A DNA stretch of 64,000 bases from Bacillota bacterium (GCA_017861315.1 JAGFXP010000010.1:1-64000), one strand, 5' to 3'. Counted from the stretch's first letter, positions 53,430-62,539 are shown. The notes: generated from the sequence alone by a model not told the origin. A program made the numbers and translations.

Positions 53430-54863
53430 ATGGATATGCTGACATTTGCTATGGATACTGAAGGCGGAGAGCCGCTTTATCTGCAGCTTTACGATTACAT
53501 AAAATCTGAAATCCAGGCCGGAAGGATTGCCTGCAGCACAAAGCTGCCTTCCAAAAGAAAGCTTTCCGCACACCTGGGGATAAGCCAGAACACGATCCAG
53601 ACCGCATATGACCAGCTTATAGAAGAAGGGTATGTCCTTCCTGTTGAGAGGAAGGGCTTCTTTGTATGCAGGCTGGACAACATGGTCAGGCTGGAAAGTG
53701 AAGGCAAAACCGGCACGAGGGAAAACAAGGCAAGCGCACAGAATGCCGCCTACGATTTTTCTTATCACGGCGTTGACATGCCGAACTTCCCCTTCTCCAC
53801 CTGGAGAAGGATCACAAAGGATGTAATCAACGAATATGATACTGAGCTGCTCAGGAGCTGCGACATCCAGGGGTATGCGAACCTCCGCAGATCGATAGCC
53901 GGTTACCTGAGACAGTCCAGGGGGGTAAACTGCAGCGCTGATCAGATAGTGGTAAGCGCGGGCACGGAATACCTGTTTCAGCTGCTCATCCAACTGCTGG
54001 GAAGCGACAGCGTATACGGCATAGAAAATCCGGGATATGAGAAGCTCAACCTGCTTTTCAACAGCAGCCGTGCAAAGTTCAAGGCCATCAACATAGACAA
54101 TGAAGGTATGGTCCTCGAGGATATAAGGAAAAGCGGCGCCGATGTAATCTGCATTACGCCTGCACACCAGTTCCCTTCGGGAGGAATTATGCCGATCAAC
54201 AGAAGGATACAGATCCTCAACTGGGCGAATGAAGAAACAAACCGCTACATCATAGAGGACGATTATGACAGCGAGTTCAAGTACAGCGGAAAGCCGATAC
54301 CTGCGCTTCAGGGGCTGGACAGCAGCGGCAGGGTCATATATATGGGAGCTTTTTCAAAATCGCTTTCGCCTTCGCTCAGGATAAGCTACATGGTGCTGCC
54401 TGAGAAGCTGCTGAAGGAATTCAAGGAAAGGATGGCCTTCATAATATGCCCTGTGCCAATGATAGAGCAGAAGGTTCTCTGCAGGTTCATGCAGGACGGC
54501 TACTTCGAAAGGCACCTGAACAAAATGAGGAATATTTACAAGAAAAAAAGAGAGGCTCTCACCGAGGGGATCCTGAAAACAGGGAGACCCATGGAGGTCA
54601 TTGGAGCGGATGCAGGCCTTCATCTAATTCTGAGAGTTAATAACGGGATGAGCGAGAGGCAGCTCGTGGACACCGCATTAAATGCAGGAGTAAGGGTATA
54701 CGGGCTTTCTAAATACTATATAGACAAGAAAAATTTGAGCCCGAAACCCGAATTGCTCCTGGGTTATGCTACAATGGAAGCGGAAGAGATAATTGAAGCT
54801 GTTGAAATTCTTAGCAGGGCATGGTTTGATGAACTCAAACATCTGGAAGGAAAGGTAAATTAA
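53430..54863 (+). CDS. pdxR: MocR-family PLP-binding regulator (PdxR-like)
   Basis: A 477-residue chimera of a GntR winged helix (GEPLYLQLYDYIKSEIQAG, TKLPSKRKLSAHLGISQNTIQTAYDQLIEEGY) and a fold-type I aminotransferase-like domain. That domain has the PLP-binding lysine in IYMGAFSKSLSPSLRISY and upstream IIEDDYDSEFKYSG. PdxR proteins sense PLP and activate the PLP synthase genes. ATG 53430 has AAGGAG eight bases ahead; ATGs at 53424 and 53436 fit less well. Divergent from pdxST, sharing a 136-bp regulatory gap. The GT2 gene starts one base after its stop. Confidence 0.9.
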   Translation: MDMLTFAMDTEGGEPLYLQLYDYIKSEIQAGRIACSTKLPSKRKLSAHLGISQNTIQTAYDQLIEEGYVLPVERKGFFVCRLDNMVRLESEGKTGTRENKASAQNAAYDFSYHGVDMPNFPFSTWRRITKDVINEYDTELLRSCDIQGYANLRRSIAGYLRQSRGVNCSADQIVVSAGTEYLFQLLIQLLGSDSVYGIENPGYEKLNLLFNSSRAKFKAINIDNEGMVLEDIRKSGADVICITPAHQFPSGGIMPINRRIQILNWANEETNRYIIEDDYDSEFKYSGKPIPALQGLDSSGRVIYMGAFSKSLSPSLRISYMVLPEKLLKEFKERMAFIICPVPMIEQKVLCRFMQDGYFERHLNKMRNIYKKKREALTEGILKTGRPMEVIGADAGLHLILRVNNGMSERQLVDTALNAGVRVYGLSKYYIDKKNLSPKPELLLGYATMEAEEIIEAVEILSRAWFDELKHLEGKVN

Positions 54864-54864
54864 A

Positions 54865-56115
54865 ATGCATTTGATGTTATTTGTAACCAAAACATTATGG
54901 CTTTTGAGTTTTTTTATGATATTGTATGCAGGCTACTATGCCTGCACGTCGGTCTTTGCGCTAAAGAAACTTAAGGCAATTCCGGAAGCGAAGCCGAAGA
55001 ACAGGTTCGCAGCCATAATAGCCGCAAGGAACGAAGAAAATGTGATAGGGAATCTTGTAAAAAGCCTTAGGGAGCAGAACTATCCAGCCGAGCTTATAGA
55101 GGTTTTCGTCATACCAAACAACTGCACCGACAACACAAGGGGAGCGGCTCTGATGGCTGGTGCCGTTGTCGTCGACTGTGACCGGGAAGTGAAGTCCAAG
55201 GGCGACGTGCTTAATTTCGCCTTCGATAAGATATTCAAGGGCAGAGAAGACTTTGACGCCTACTGTGTTTTTGATGCGGACAATCTGGCCGATCCTGATT
55301 TCTTCAGGGAGATGAACAACGCGCTCTCAAGCGGAATGAAGGCAGCCCAAGGATTCAGGGACAGCAAAAATCCAAATGATTCGGCGGTTTCCGCCTGGTA
55401 TTCGATTTATTATCTGACACTAAACAGGATCCTGAACCATTCAAGAAGCGTGCTCGGCATGTCTTCCTGGGTGAACGGGACCGGCTTCATGATAAGCGAC
55501 GAGGCCATAAGGGAGCTCGGCGGCTGGAATACGAAAACCATATCGGAGGATATGGAGATCACGACTCTCTGCGTGCTGAAAGGGATCAACATAGGCTGGG
55601 TTCCAAAGGCGGTAGTCTACGACGAGCAGCCTATAACCTTCGCACAGTCATGGAGTCAGAGAAGGCGATGGTCTACAGGGATGCAGGACTGCGCAATGTA
55701 TATAAGGCCGCTCCTTGTTTCTGCGGTCAGGAAAAAGAACATCAACTGCATAGAGGTTGTATTCACTATTATCGCGCCGTATGTTCAGCTGCTCGGCTGC
55801 ATAGCATTTATGATGACGATGTTTCTCACAGGGATAAAGATAAAATACGATCTTTTCCCGGATACCTTCCTTTTCGTAAGGCTGTTTCTTTCCTTAGACA
55901 GCTCCTATATCTCGACAACAGCAGTTGCTGCCCTTGCAGTCTGGCTGGGGGGAAAGAGCGTAAGGAAGCTGTCGTACGGAATACTGAGTTTCTGGATATT
56001 CCTTGCCACGTGGGTTCCGATAAACATAATTAGCCTTTTCTGGAAGCAGAAGCAGTGGAGTAAGATCGAGCACACGAGACAGCTGACGCTGCGGGATATT
56101 GTAGATCAGGAATAA
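54865..56115 (+). CDS. Membrane glycosyltransferase, GT2 family
   Basis: A 416-residue processive-type GT2 enzyme with one N-terminal helix, a GT-A catalytic domain and about four C-terminal helices. Conserved features are AAIIAARNEENVIGNLVKSL, NNCTDNT, FDADN (metal-binding DxD), the catalytic base in SEDMEI, and the QRRRW product-site motif. This is the arrangement of polysaccharide synthases such as BcsA, HasA and PgaC, but the sugar and polymer are unknown. ATG one base after the PdxR stop implies co-transcription with it, although a functional link is not evident. Confidence 0.88.
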   Translation: MHLMLFVTKTLWLLSFFMILYAGYYACTSVFALKKLKAIPEAKPKNRFAAIIAARNEENVIGNLVKSLREQNYPAELIEVFVIPNNCTDNTRGAALMAGAVVVDCDREVKSKGDVLNFAFDKIFKGREDFDAYCVFDADNLADPDFFREMNNALSSGMKAAQGFRDSKNPNDSAVSAWYSIYYLTLNRILNHSRSVLGMSSWVNGTGFMISDEAIRELGGWNTKTISEDMEITTLCVLKGINIGWVPKAVVYDEQPITFAQSWSQRRRWSTGMQDCAMYIRPLLVSAVRKKNINCIEVVFTIIAPYVQLLGCIAFMMTMFLTGIKIKYDLFPDTFLFVRLFLSLDSSYISTTAVAALAVWLGGKSVRKLSYGILSFWIFLATWVPINIISLFWKQKQWSKIEHTRQLTLRDIVDQE

Positions 56116-56127
56116 AGGGGTGGGATT

Positions 56128-56913
56128 ATGCCAGCTGTTGCCGCGCATTATTACTATGGACAGGCGGTTCTGAAGCTGCTGCCAGAAGACATAAAAAAGC
56201 TGATAGAAGGACATAAGCCTGCATTCGACCTGGGGCTTCAGGGGCCTGACATCCTGTTCTACTATAAACTGTGGAAGAAAAATGCGGTCGTTGAGCTGGG
56301 GCATGAGCTCCACAGGCAGAATGCTGACGCGCTGATCTCAAGAGCCCTGAAGAATATGAGGAGCCCGGATCCGGATGCCCAGGCCTACCTGCTGGGCTTC
56401 GTCTGCCACTTCGTCCTGGACAGCACCTTCCACGGAAGGATATCTCAGCTGGCGGCCGAAGTCGTGGAGCACCGGCTGCTGGAATCTGAGCTGGACAGGC
56501 AGATCCTGGAGAAGCACTGCGGCAGCGGCCAGGCAAAAGCTAACAGGCATGACCTCATAAGAATCAGAGCAAAGCAGTTAGATTCGTTGAAGCCCCTTTA
56601 CCCGGAGCTGAACTCGGGTATTTTGCGGGAAAGCGCACGCAGCTTTGTATTCTTCACCTGGCTGCTTGATTCAAAAAACATCCTGTTAAAATGGCTTATT
56701 GGACTCTCCGAAAAGGCGCTCCATCAGGAAGGCAACTTCACAAGCATGATGGTGCACAATGAGCGAAGCGAAAAGTATTTCGAGCCCGCAAGGGAGATCT
56801 GCGCCGGGATGAGCGGAGTGACAAGCCGCGGCGCAGAGGCTGTGGAAAATGTGCATAAATGCTTCGAAGAAGACTGTGCCCTGCCGGTAAGTTTTGAAAA
56901 AAACTTCCTGTAG
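56128..56913 (+). CDS. Zinc-dependent phospholipase C-like protein
   Basis: A 261-residue all-helical protein of the zinc-dependent phospholipase C/S1-P1 nuclease-like family (zn_dep_PLC). Metal-ligand histidines are arranged as HYYYG at the N-terminus, DLGLQGPDILFYY, GHELHRQN, and FVCHFVLDSTFHGRI. No signal peptide is seen, so it is probably cytoplasmic, in contrast to the secreted clostridial alpha-toxins. It follows the glycosyltransferase gene by 12 bp. Confidence 0.78.
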   Translation: MPAVAAHYYYGQAVLKLLPEDIKKLIEGHKPAFDLGLQGPDILFYYKLWKKNAVVELGHELHRQNADALISRALKNMRSPDPDAQAYLLGFVCHFVLDSTFHGRISQLAAEVVEHRLLESELDRQILEKHCGSGQAKANRHDLIRIRAKQLDSLKPLYPELNSGILRESARSFVFFTWLLDSKNILLKWLIGLSEKALHQEGNFTSMMVHNERSEKYFEPAREICAGMSGVTSRGAEAVENVHKCFEEDCALPVSFEKNFL

Positions 56914-56937
56914 GGTTTTTTCTCTGCCAGGAATAGA

Positions 56938-56976
56938 TTGACAATTCTGAACACTGTTATAAAATTATATTAACAG
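56938..56976 (+). promoter_or_regulatory. uvsE promoter with overlapping dyad
   Basis: TTGACA (56938-56943), 16-bp spacer, TAAAAT (56960-56965). CTGTTA (56954-56959) and TAACAG (56971-56976) form an inverted repeat over the -10, a possible repressor site. No LexA consensus is present. Confidence 0.65.
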
Positions 56977-57011
56977 CTGTTTGAAGCTGCGGCGAGGAGG
57001 TGAGGACTCAA

Positions 57012-58265
57012 ATGAAAATAGGCTACGCATGCCTTACGGTTGGCGTTCCAAATACAGGGATGAGGACCTGCACCATGAAGAATGCAAGGTCGGAAAGGTT
57101 CATTGAGCTCATCGGCAATAACCTGGACTCCCTTGAGAACATGATCGACTACAACATCAGGAACGGCATCCTGCTTTTCAGGATAAGCTCCGACTTGATA
57201 CCCTTCGGTTCGAGTCCGGTTAACTCACTTAAATGGGACAAGATTTTCGAGGAACGCTTCCATGCCATAGGGCAAAAGATAAGGAGGAGCGGGATGAGGG
57301 TATCCATGCACCCCGGTCAGTATACCGTCATCAATTCGCCAAATGAGGATGTTGCAAAAAGGGCGGCGGAGGACCTGGAATACCATGTCCGGATCCTGGA
57401 CTGCCTCGGCACGGGACCGGAAAGCAAGATAGTCCTGCACGTGGGAGGCGTTTACGGAGATAAGGAGGAGGCGCTCAGGCGATTCGAAAGCCGCTACAGG
57501 GTGCTGGATGACGGAATAAAGAGGAGGCTCGTGCTGGAGAACGACGAGAAATCCTACAGCATTGGGGAGGTTCTCGAAACGGCGCTGAAGCTGAACATTC
57601 CCGCAGTATACGACAATCTTCACAGCAAGGTCAATCCCGGCGGCAGCGCTGGCGGAGACACGTACTGGATAGAGGAGTGCAGGAAAACCTGGAAAGCCCA
57701 GGACGGAGACCAGAAAATCCATTACTCCCAGCAGAACCACTCGAAAAAAAGAGGTTCCCATTCCGATAGCATAAGGATCGGGGAGTTCCTGGAGTTTTAC
57801 GGCCGCGTAAGCCGCGAAGACCTCGACATTATGCTTGAGGTCAAGGATAAAAACATATCAGCAATAAAGTGCATCAATTCAGTGGCGGCTGGGAAGAGCA
57901 TCAGGGCTCTGGAACTGGAATGGAGCAGGTACAAATACCTGGTCCTGCAAAACTCGCCGGCCGCATACCTTCAGATCAGGAAACTCCTGAAGGACAAGAC
58001 CTCTTATCCTGTGTTCCAGTTCTACAGGCTGGTGGAGGAGGCGATGATGACAGAGAGCACCACAGGCAGTTCGGTCAATGCGATGCAGCACGTTTGGGGG
58101 TATTTCAAAGATGTTTCAACTGAAAAGGAGAAATACAGGTTCCTCAAGCTGACAGAGGACTTCGAAAAGGGTCAGGCAAAGGCGTCTTCAGTCAAAGCAT
58201 TCCTTTACAGGATGGCTGTGAAATACGAGGAGCATTACCTTCTCGATTCCTATTACTTTATATAA
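57012..58265 (+). CDS. uvsE: UV damage endonuclease UvsE fused to a DUF1722 domain
   Basis: A 417-residue protein. Residues 1-290 are UvsE/UVDE, a TIM-barrel endonuclease that nicks DNA 5' to UV photoproducts: IGYACLTVGVPN, ISSDLIPFGSS, SMHPGQYTVINSP, LHVGG, LENDEK, VYDNLHSK, HYSQQNHSKKRGSHSD and MLEVKDK supply the metal ligands. Typical UvsE proteins end there. Residues about 304-410 form an added domain whose RYKYLVLQNSPAAYLQI and NAMQHVWGYFK match DUF1722, the YbgA family. GGAGGTG lies ahead of ATG 57012, and a TTGACA promoter precedes it. Confidence 0.88.
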   Translation: MKIGYACLTVGVPNTGMRTCTMKNARSERFIELIGNNLDSLENMIDYNIRNGILLFRISSDLIPFGSSPVNSLKWDKIFEERFHAIGQKIRRSGMRVSMHPGQYTVINSPNEDVAKRAAEDLEYHVRILDCLGTGPESKIVLHVGGVYGDKEEALRRFESRYRVLDDGIKRRLVLENDEKSYSIGEVLETALKLNIPAVYDNLHSKVNPGGSAGGDTYWIEECRKTWKAQDGDQKIHYSQQNHSKKRGSHSDSIRIGEFLEFYGRVSREDLDIMLEVKDKNISAIKCINSVAAGKSIRALELEWSRYKYLVLQNSPAAYLQIRKLLKDKTSYPVFQFYRLVEEAMMTESTTGSSVNAMQHVWGYFKDVSTEKEKYRFLKLTEDFEKGQAKASSVKAFLYRMAVKYEEHYLLDSYYFI

Positions 58266-58288
58266 GCTGAACATAAGGAGTGAGGTTA

Positions 58289-59062
58289 ATGAAAAAGACA
58301 GTTACGCTTACATTTCTGATAATGGTCGGGGTGAACGCCCTGGCAAATATACTGCCGATAGGAGGTCAGAATACGGGTCAGGTCTCGGATTCGTATCCAA
58401 ACCTGTTTGCTCCCGCTGGCATAACCTTCAGCATATGGGGGCTCATCTACCTCCTGCTTGCGGGTTATACGGTTTACCAGCTTGAATTATTCCAGAAGGA
58501 AAAGAGCATACTGAGGGAAGGGCTCCTCACAAAAGTGGGAGTGCTGTTCTCGATCTCTTCGGCAGCAAACTCCATATGGATATTTTCCTGGCACTACGAG
58601 ATATTGCCTGCATCAATGATGCTGATGCTTGTCATACTTTTCTGCCTGATCCTGATAAACCAGATACTGAGGAAAGAAAACCTGCCTGCCTCTGAAAAGA
58701 TTTTTGTAAGGCTGCCCTTCAGCGTATATTTCGGATGGATAACGGTGGCGACAATAGCGAACGCGACAACGCTGCTTGTCAGCACGGGCTTCGACGGACT
58801 TGGTCTGACCGAAGCGGCCTGGACGGTGATAATGATTTCTGCAGGAGCGGTCATCGGAATCGCAACAATGCTGAGAAACAAAGATATCCCTTACGGGCTG
58901 GTAATCATTTGGGCATATGCGGGAATAATCATAAAGCACACATCGGCAGCCGGCTTCAACGGCCAGTACCCGCAGGTTATAACCGCTGCATGGGTATGCA
59001 TAGCGCTTCTGGTGATTGCTGGAGCTTATACGCTGAAGAGGGGTGGCAACTATGCAGTATGA
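58289..59062 (+). CDS. TspO/tryptophan-rich sensory protein-related membrane protein
   Basis: A 257-residue membrane protein with about eight helices. ANILPIGGQNTGQVSDSYPN followed by LFAPAGITFSIWGLIYLLL is the hallmark of a family annotated as tryptophan-rich sensory or TspO/MBR-related proteins in Firmicutes, longer than true TspO (about 160 residues). The function is not known; porphyrin or isoprenoid binding is only an analogy. ATG 58289 has GGAG eight bases ahead. Its 3' end overlaps the next gene by 11 bp, so the two are translated together. Confidence 0.65.
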   Translation: MKKTVTLTFLIMVGVNALANILPIGGQNTGQVSDSYPNLFAPAGITFSIWGLIYLLLAGYTVYQLELFQKEKSILREGLLTKVGVLFSISSAANSIWIFSWHYEILPASMMLMLVILFCLILINQILRKENLPASEKIFVRLPFSVYFGWITVATIANATTLLVSTGFDGLGLTEAAWTVIMISAGAVIGIATMLRNKDIPYGLVIIWAYAGIIIKHTSAAGFNGQYPQVITAAWVCIALLVIAGAYTLKRGGNYAV

Positions 59063-60899
59063 TGTCATCGTGATCGGTGCAGGTATCTCAGGGCTGACGA
59101 CGGCCAGCCTGCTGGCGAAGAGGGGCCTCAGGGTGGGAGTTCTGGAGAAAAGCTACAACCCGGGAGGCTCCTGCGGCATATTCAAAAGGAACAATGTGAT
59201 ATTCGACCAGGGCTCGGCAATGCTGTACGGCTTCGGGGAGAAGGGCTTCAATCCCGACAGGTTTTTGTTTAACTGCCTGGAGGAGCCCATAAATGTGATC
59301 AAGCACGACCTTCTGTACTGCGTAAACTACGAAGGACACAGGGTGAAGTTCTGGGCTGATGTAGACAGGTTCGCAGATGAACTGGCAGAGCTGTTCCCTT
59401 CGGAAAAGGAGAACATAAAGAGGTTCTACAGGGACATGGAAAAGATGTACCACAACGTTATGGTGGAGAATCCGGTATTCTCAACGCCCGATGAAAACGA
59501 CGCCAGGGAATCCCTGAAGGGCATGCTTAAGCATCCCGTTTCCTACGTCAGATTTCTCAGCTTCATGAACAGGAATACAAAGAGCCTGCTTGAAGCCTAT
59601 TTCAGGGATCCGGAGATATTCAAGTTTTTCAACAAGCTCACCTCCACATACTGCTACACGAATGTGGAGGAGACTCCTGCCATACTGAGCGCCATAATGT
59701 TCGTCGACAACCACACGGGTGGAAGCTTCTACCCCGCCGGCTCGACAATTTTCCTTCCGGGCAAGCTTGAGAAGGTCATAGAAGAAAACGGCGGGGACAT
59801 GCTCCTGGAAAGGGAAGCTGTGAGGATAGTGTTCAGGGACGGAAAACCGGCGGGAGTGGAACTGGACAGCGGAGAAGTGCTCTATGCGGACAATCTGGTA
59901 TATTCGGGAACAGTGTGGAACCTTTACGGGAAGCTGATAGGGGAGGAGCACCTGGATGAAAAGCAGAGAAGGCTGGAGAAGCTGGTTCCGACATATCCGA
60001 GCGTCGTGCTTTACGCATACGTCGACAAGGAGGTTATCCCTGAGGATACCCTTCCAATAGAGATGATGGCTGGGAACATCGACAAGCTGGATGAAAGCGA
60101 GATAACGGCATACATACTCAGCATAGACGATCGGACGCTCTGCCCGGAGGACGGCCACGTGGTGGAGGCCATCGGCCCGAGCATGCAGAATTATGACAGG
60201 GAGGACAGGGAAGGCTATCTGCTCAAGAAGGAAAGCGAAAAGGACCGGCTTCTTGACGTGCTCGAGGTGAGATTCCCGGGCTTCAGGAAGGGGCTGAGGT
60301 ATGCCGAGCTTGCGACGCCTTTGACTATCGAGAGGTATACGAACAAGAACGGGGGCTCGGTGGCGGGACCGAAGCAGATGCTGGGACAGCACATGTTCAA
60401 CCGCCTGCACACGAAGACGAGATGGGATTCCCTGTACTGCTGCGGAGAATCCACAGTGATGGGGACCGGGACACCTGCCGTTACAGTGTCCGGCATTAGC
60501 GCCGCAAACGCCGTGCTGAAGAAGCTGGGCAGGCCGGTTTATGCCTACAGGGAGAATATGAGGAATTACGTCAGCATTAAAGAAAAACCCTTCAAACCCG
60601 AAGACCTTTATGAGGAATATGCTCAGGAGGAACGCAGCATAATGCTTAAGGCAAGGGAGTGCCAGTACTGCGAGCGCCCTTCCTGCTCCGGCGTGGAAGC
60701 GCCTGACATAAGGGGGATAATGAGGAGAGTGACGGTTGGGAATTTTGCTGGAGCTGCCAAGCTGCTGGGAGGCTTCCGGCATCCAGCGGTGGAAGAGGCC
60801 GGGATACTCTCGGGCTGCCAGGAGAGGTGCATACGGAATGTCAGGGAAGGAAAGCCTGTGGAGATAGCCGAAGTAGTGAAATTTGTGATGGGAAAATAA
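59052..60899 (+). CDS. CrtI-like FAD oxidoreductase with C-terminal cysteine domain
   Basis: A 615-residue flavoprotein. Residues 1-490 are a phytoene desaturase/CrtI/RetSat-like amine-oxidase fold: IVIGAGISGLTTASLLAKRG, the EKSYNPGGSCGIF loop, and the C-terminal FAD motif YCCGESTVMGTGTPAVTVSG. The last 85 residues resemble the iron-sulfur module at the N-terminus of glutamate synthase small subunits (ECQYCERPSC, Cys537, 540 and 545; later GCQERC, Cys589 and 593), but the fourth expected Cys of the first group is Glu. ATG 59052 has AGAGGGG ahead and overlaps the TspO-like gene. Substrate unknown; no carotenoid genes are nearby. Confidence 0.8.
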   Translation: MQYDVIVIGAGISGLTTASLLAKRGLRVGVLEKSYNPGGSCGIFKRNNVIFDQGSAMLYGFGEKGFNPDRFLFNCLEEPINVIKHDLLYCVNYEGHRVKFWADVDRFADELAELFPSEKENIKRFYRDMEKMYHNVMVENPVFSTPDENDARESLKGMLKHPVSYVRFLSFMNRNTKSLLEAYFRDPEIFKFFNKLTSTYCYTNVEETPAILSAIMFVDNHTGGSFYPAGSTIFLPGKLEKVIEENGGDMLLEREAVRIVFRDGKPAGVELDSGEVLYADNLVYSGTVWNLYGKLIGEEHLDEKQRRLEKLVPTYPSVVLYAYVDKEVIPEDTLPIEMMAGNIDKLDESEITAYILSIDDRTLCPEDGHVVEAIGPSMQNYDREDREGYLLKKESEKDRLLDVLEVRFPGFRKGLRYAELATPLTIERYTNKNGGSVAGPKQMLGQHMFNRLHTKTRWDSLYCCGESTVMGTGTPAVTVSGISAANAVLKKLGRPVYAYRENMRNYVSIKEKPFKPEDLYEEYAQEERSIMLKARECQYCERPSCSGVEAPDIRGIMRRVTVGNFAGAAKLLGGFRHPAVEEAGILSGCQERCIRNVREGKPVEIAEVVKFVMGK

Positions 60900-60901
60900 T
60901 G

Positions 60902-60940
60902 AGACCGGATTGGCGCAGCAGGCGCCAATCCGGTCTTATG
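60902..60940 (+). terminator. Rho-independent terminator after the CrtI-like gene
   Basis: AGACCGGATTGGCGC (60902-60916) pairs perfectly with GCGCCAATCCGGTCT (60922-60936). T content after it is modest. It also lies at the end of the convergent VTT gene and may serve both. Confidence 0.75.
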
Positions 60941-61520
60941 TTTTGGGAAGGAAGAACAGCATGAGGCAGATCGCCTGACCCATAACGGCTGCAGGCAGAT
61001 ACTTTTTCATCTTCATTCCTGCCAATCCGGCAAGATAGCCTGAAAATGCAGAAGGCCATAAAGGGATGAGAGAGATTGCGAATACTGCCGCTGTACCGAA
61101 TCTTTCAGCCAGGTCCTCAAGTGAATCCAGCTTCATCTTCACCCTCTTTTTTACAAGCGTGTTCACGGCTCTGGAAACGCAGAAAGTGATCGTAAGGCCG
61201 GCCGCTATGCCGGCTACGCAGATCAATACTCCCTGAGGTTTGCCGAAAAACCTGAAGGCTGCAGCCGCTATAGCATCTTTTGACAGGAAGGGTGCGAGGG
61301 TCTGCTCCGCCATTATCAGCACCGCCCATGCAGCGGATTTATCCCTGTGGCCGTGCAGGAACATCAGTATGCCCTTGCTGTCATCCATGTTGAGCTTGCC
61401 GAAGGTCCTGTTCACGTCTGCCTGAAACTGAGGGAACATAAGGTATGCAAGAACCGCGGCCAGAAGAATTGCCGCAGCTCCTGCAATAAATATTTTGTCC
61501 GGGGTTTTGCTATTTAACAT
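60936..61520 (-). CDS. VTT-domain (DedA/TVP38-like) membrane protein 1
   Basis: A 194-residue membrane protein of the VTT (SNARE-associated/DedA/TMEM64) superfamily: helices around IFIAGAAAILLAAVLAYLMF, the re-entrant region LAPFLSKDAIAAAAFRFFG, and RFGTAAVFAISLIPLWPSAFSGYLAGLAG. ATG 61520 overlaps the rhodanese stop by 11 bp, so translation is coupled even without a strong ribosome site. Members are thought to scramble lipids or transport small solutes. Unusual is the absence of the DedA motif order in the middle, so assignment is by overall pattern. Confidence 0.72.
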   Translation of the reverse strand: MLNSKTPDKIFIAGAAAILLAAVLAYLMFPQFQADVNRTFGKLNMDDSKGILMFLHGHRDKSAAWAVLIMAEQTLAPFLSKDAIAAAAFRFFGKPQGVLICVAGIAAGLTITFCVSRAVNTLVKKRVKMKLDSLEDLAERFGTAAVFAISLIPLWPSAFSGYLAGLAGMKMKKYLPAAVMGQAICLMLFFLPKT

Positions 61521-62466
61521 AAGGAAGGCCTGAACCTGCCCATTCGCTGAATGAACCGTTATAATTCTTTGCATTTGTATAGCCGCACATCCTGAGTATC
61601 TCTGCTGTAAAGCCTGATCTTATTCCCACTGTGCAGTATGTGACGATCTCGTCTTCAGGCTTCAATCCAGCAGCCTCGAACACTGCTTTCAAGTCTGCGA
61701 TGCTCTTTATTGTTCCGTCGTCATTGTATAGATTGCTGTAAGGAAGGGAGACCGCTCCTTCGATGTGGCCGTAAGCTTTGGTTCCGTTGTAGTTTTCGCC
61801 GTGGTTTGTTGAGCCGTTGTACTCTTCAGTTGAACGTGTGTCGACCAGCTTGATGTTGTCCTTGTTCGATTTGACGTACTCGGTTGTTGCTAAAAGCGAA
61901 TCGTACTGGGGGCTTGTTATCTTAAATGAAACGGCAGCCGGTTTTACAGCTTCGGTTGAAGTTTCTCCCTGTGCCGCTGTCCATGCAGGATATCCGCCAT
62001 TGAGCATTTTTGAATTTTCTATGCCTGCTGTTCGCAGTGACCAGAGAAGTCTTCCTTCTTCGCCAAGGCCTGATGGGTCGTTATAGACTATAACGGTCTT
62101 TGAGCCGTCGATTCCAAGGCTGCCGAGCTTGGCTTCCAGTTCAGCCTGAGGAAGGATTACGCCCCAGTTTGCTTCGCCCTGTTTTACGGTCATGTCTGAG
62201 AGCATCTGCCAGGTTACGTTGATGGCTCCCTTTATGTGCGCTGCATTGTATTCCTTGTCAGCCCTCGCGTCTATGATCACAACATTCTCAAGGTTATCCT
62301 TCAGCCAGTCCGCGGTAACATAGTAGGATTCCATTTCCTTGTCGAGTGCAGTAGTTTTTGTGTCTGTTGAGCTCCCTGCGTTGCCGCATCCGGCTGCGCC
62401 CAGCATAGTTGCCAGAACCAGTGTGAGCAGCATAAGCTTTTTCATAATGCTGTTTTTTAACTTCAT
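61510..62466 (-). CDS. Tandem rhodanese lipoprotein (sulfurtransferase)
   Basis: A 318-residue exported thiosulfate sulfurtransferase-like protein. The lipoprotein signal ends LGAAGC (Cys27). Two rhodanese domains follow. The N-terminal one has VVIIDARADKEYNAAHIKGA but no active-site Cys at VYNDPSG. The C-terminal one has LVDTRSTEEYNG and the active loop YCTVGIRS (Cys278). This inactive-active order is typical of tandem rhodaneses. GAGGAGG precedes ATG 62466. It forms an operon with VTT protein 1 and is divergent from VTT protein 2, which points to extracytoplasmic sulfur or selenium handling. Confidence 0.88.
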   Translation of the reverse strand: MKLKNSIMKKLMLLTLVLATMLGAAGCGNAGSSTDTKTTALDKEMESYYVTADWLKDNLENVVIIDARADKEYNAAHIKGAINVTWQMLSDMTVKQGEANWGVILPQAELEAKLGSLGIDGSKTVIVYNDPSGLGEEGRLLWSLRTAGIENSKMLNGGYPAWTAAQGETSTEAVKPAAVSFKITSPQYDSLLATTEYVKSNKDNIKLVDTRSTEEYNGSTNHGENYNGTKAYGHIEGAVSLPYSNLYNDDGTIKSIADLKAVFEAAGLKPEDEIVTYCTVGIRSGFTAEILRMCGYTNAKNYNGSFSEWAGSGLPYVK

Positions 62467-62510
62467 GATTTATCCTCCTCGAAATATGTAAGTTTATTGT
62501 TTCCCTATCA

Positions 62511-62539
62511 AGTATATTTTCAATATCCGGCCCAGTCAA
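62511..62539 (-). promoter_or_regulatory. Promoter of the rhodanese-VTT operon
   Basis: On the minus strand, TTGACT (62534-62539), 17-bp spacer, TATACT (62511-62516), 44 bp before the ATG at 62466. Confidence 0.75.

Noticed and set aside
56944-56960. Possible LexA/SOS box upstream of uvsE (GAACACTGTTA)
   Set aside because: The Bacillus-type SOS box is GAAC, four bases, GTTC; here the spacing and right half do not fit.
59481-60782. A 433-codon open frame on the minus strand opposite the CrtI-like gene
   Set aside because: Antisense shadow: low-complexity His/Leu/Pro-rich translation, no recognisable domain, no promoter.
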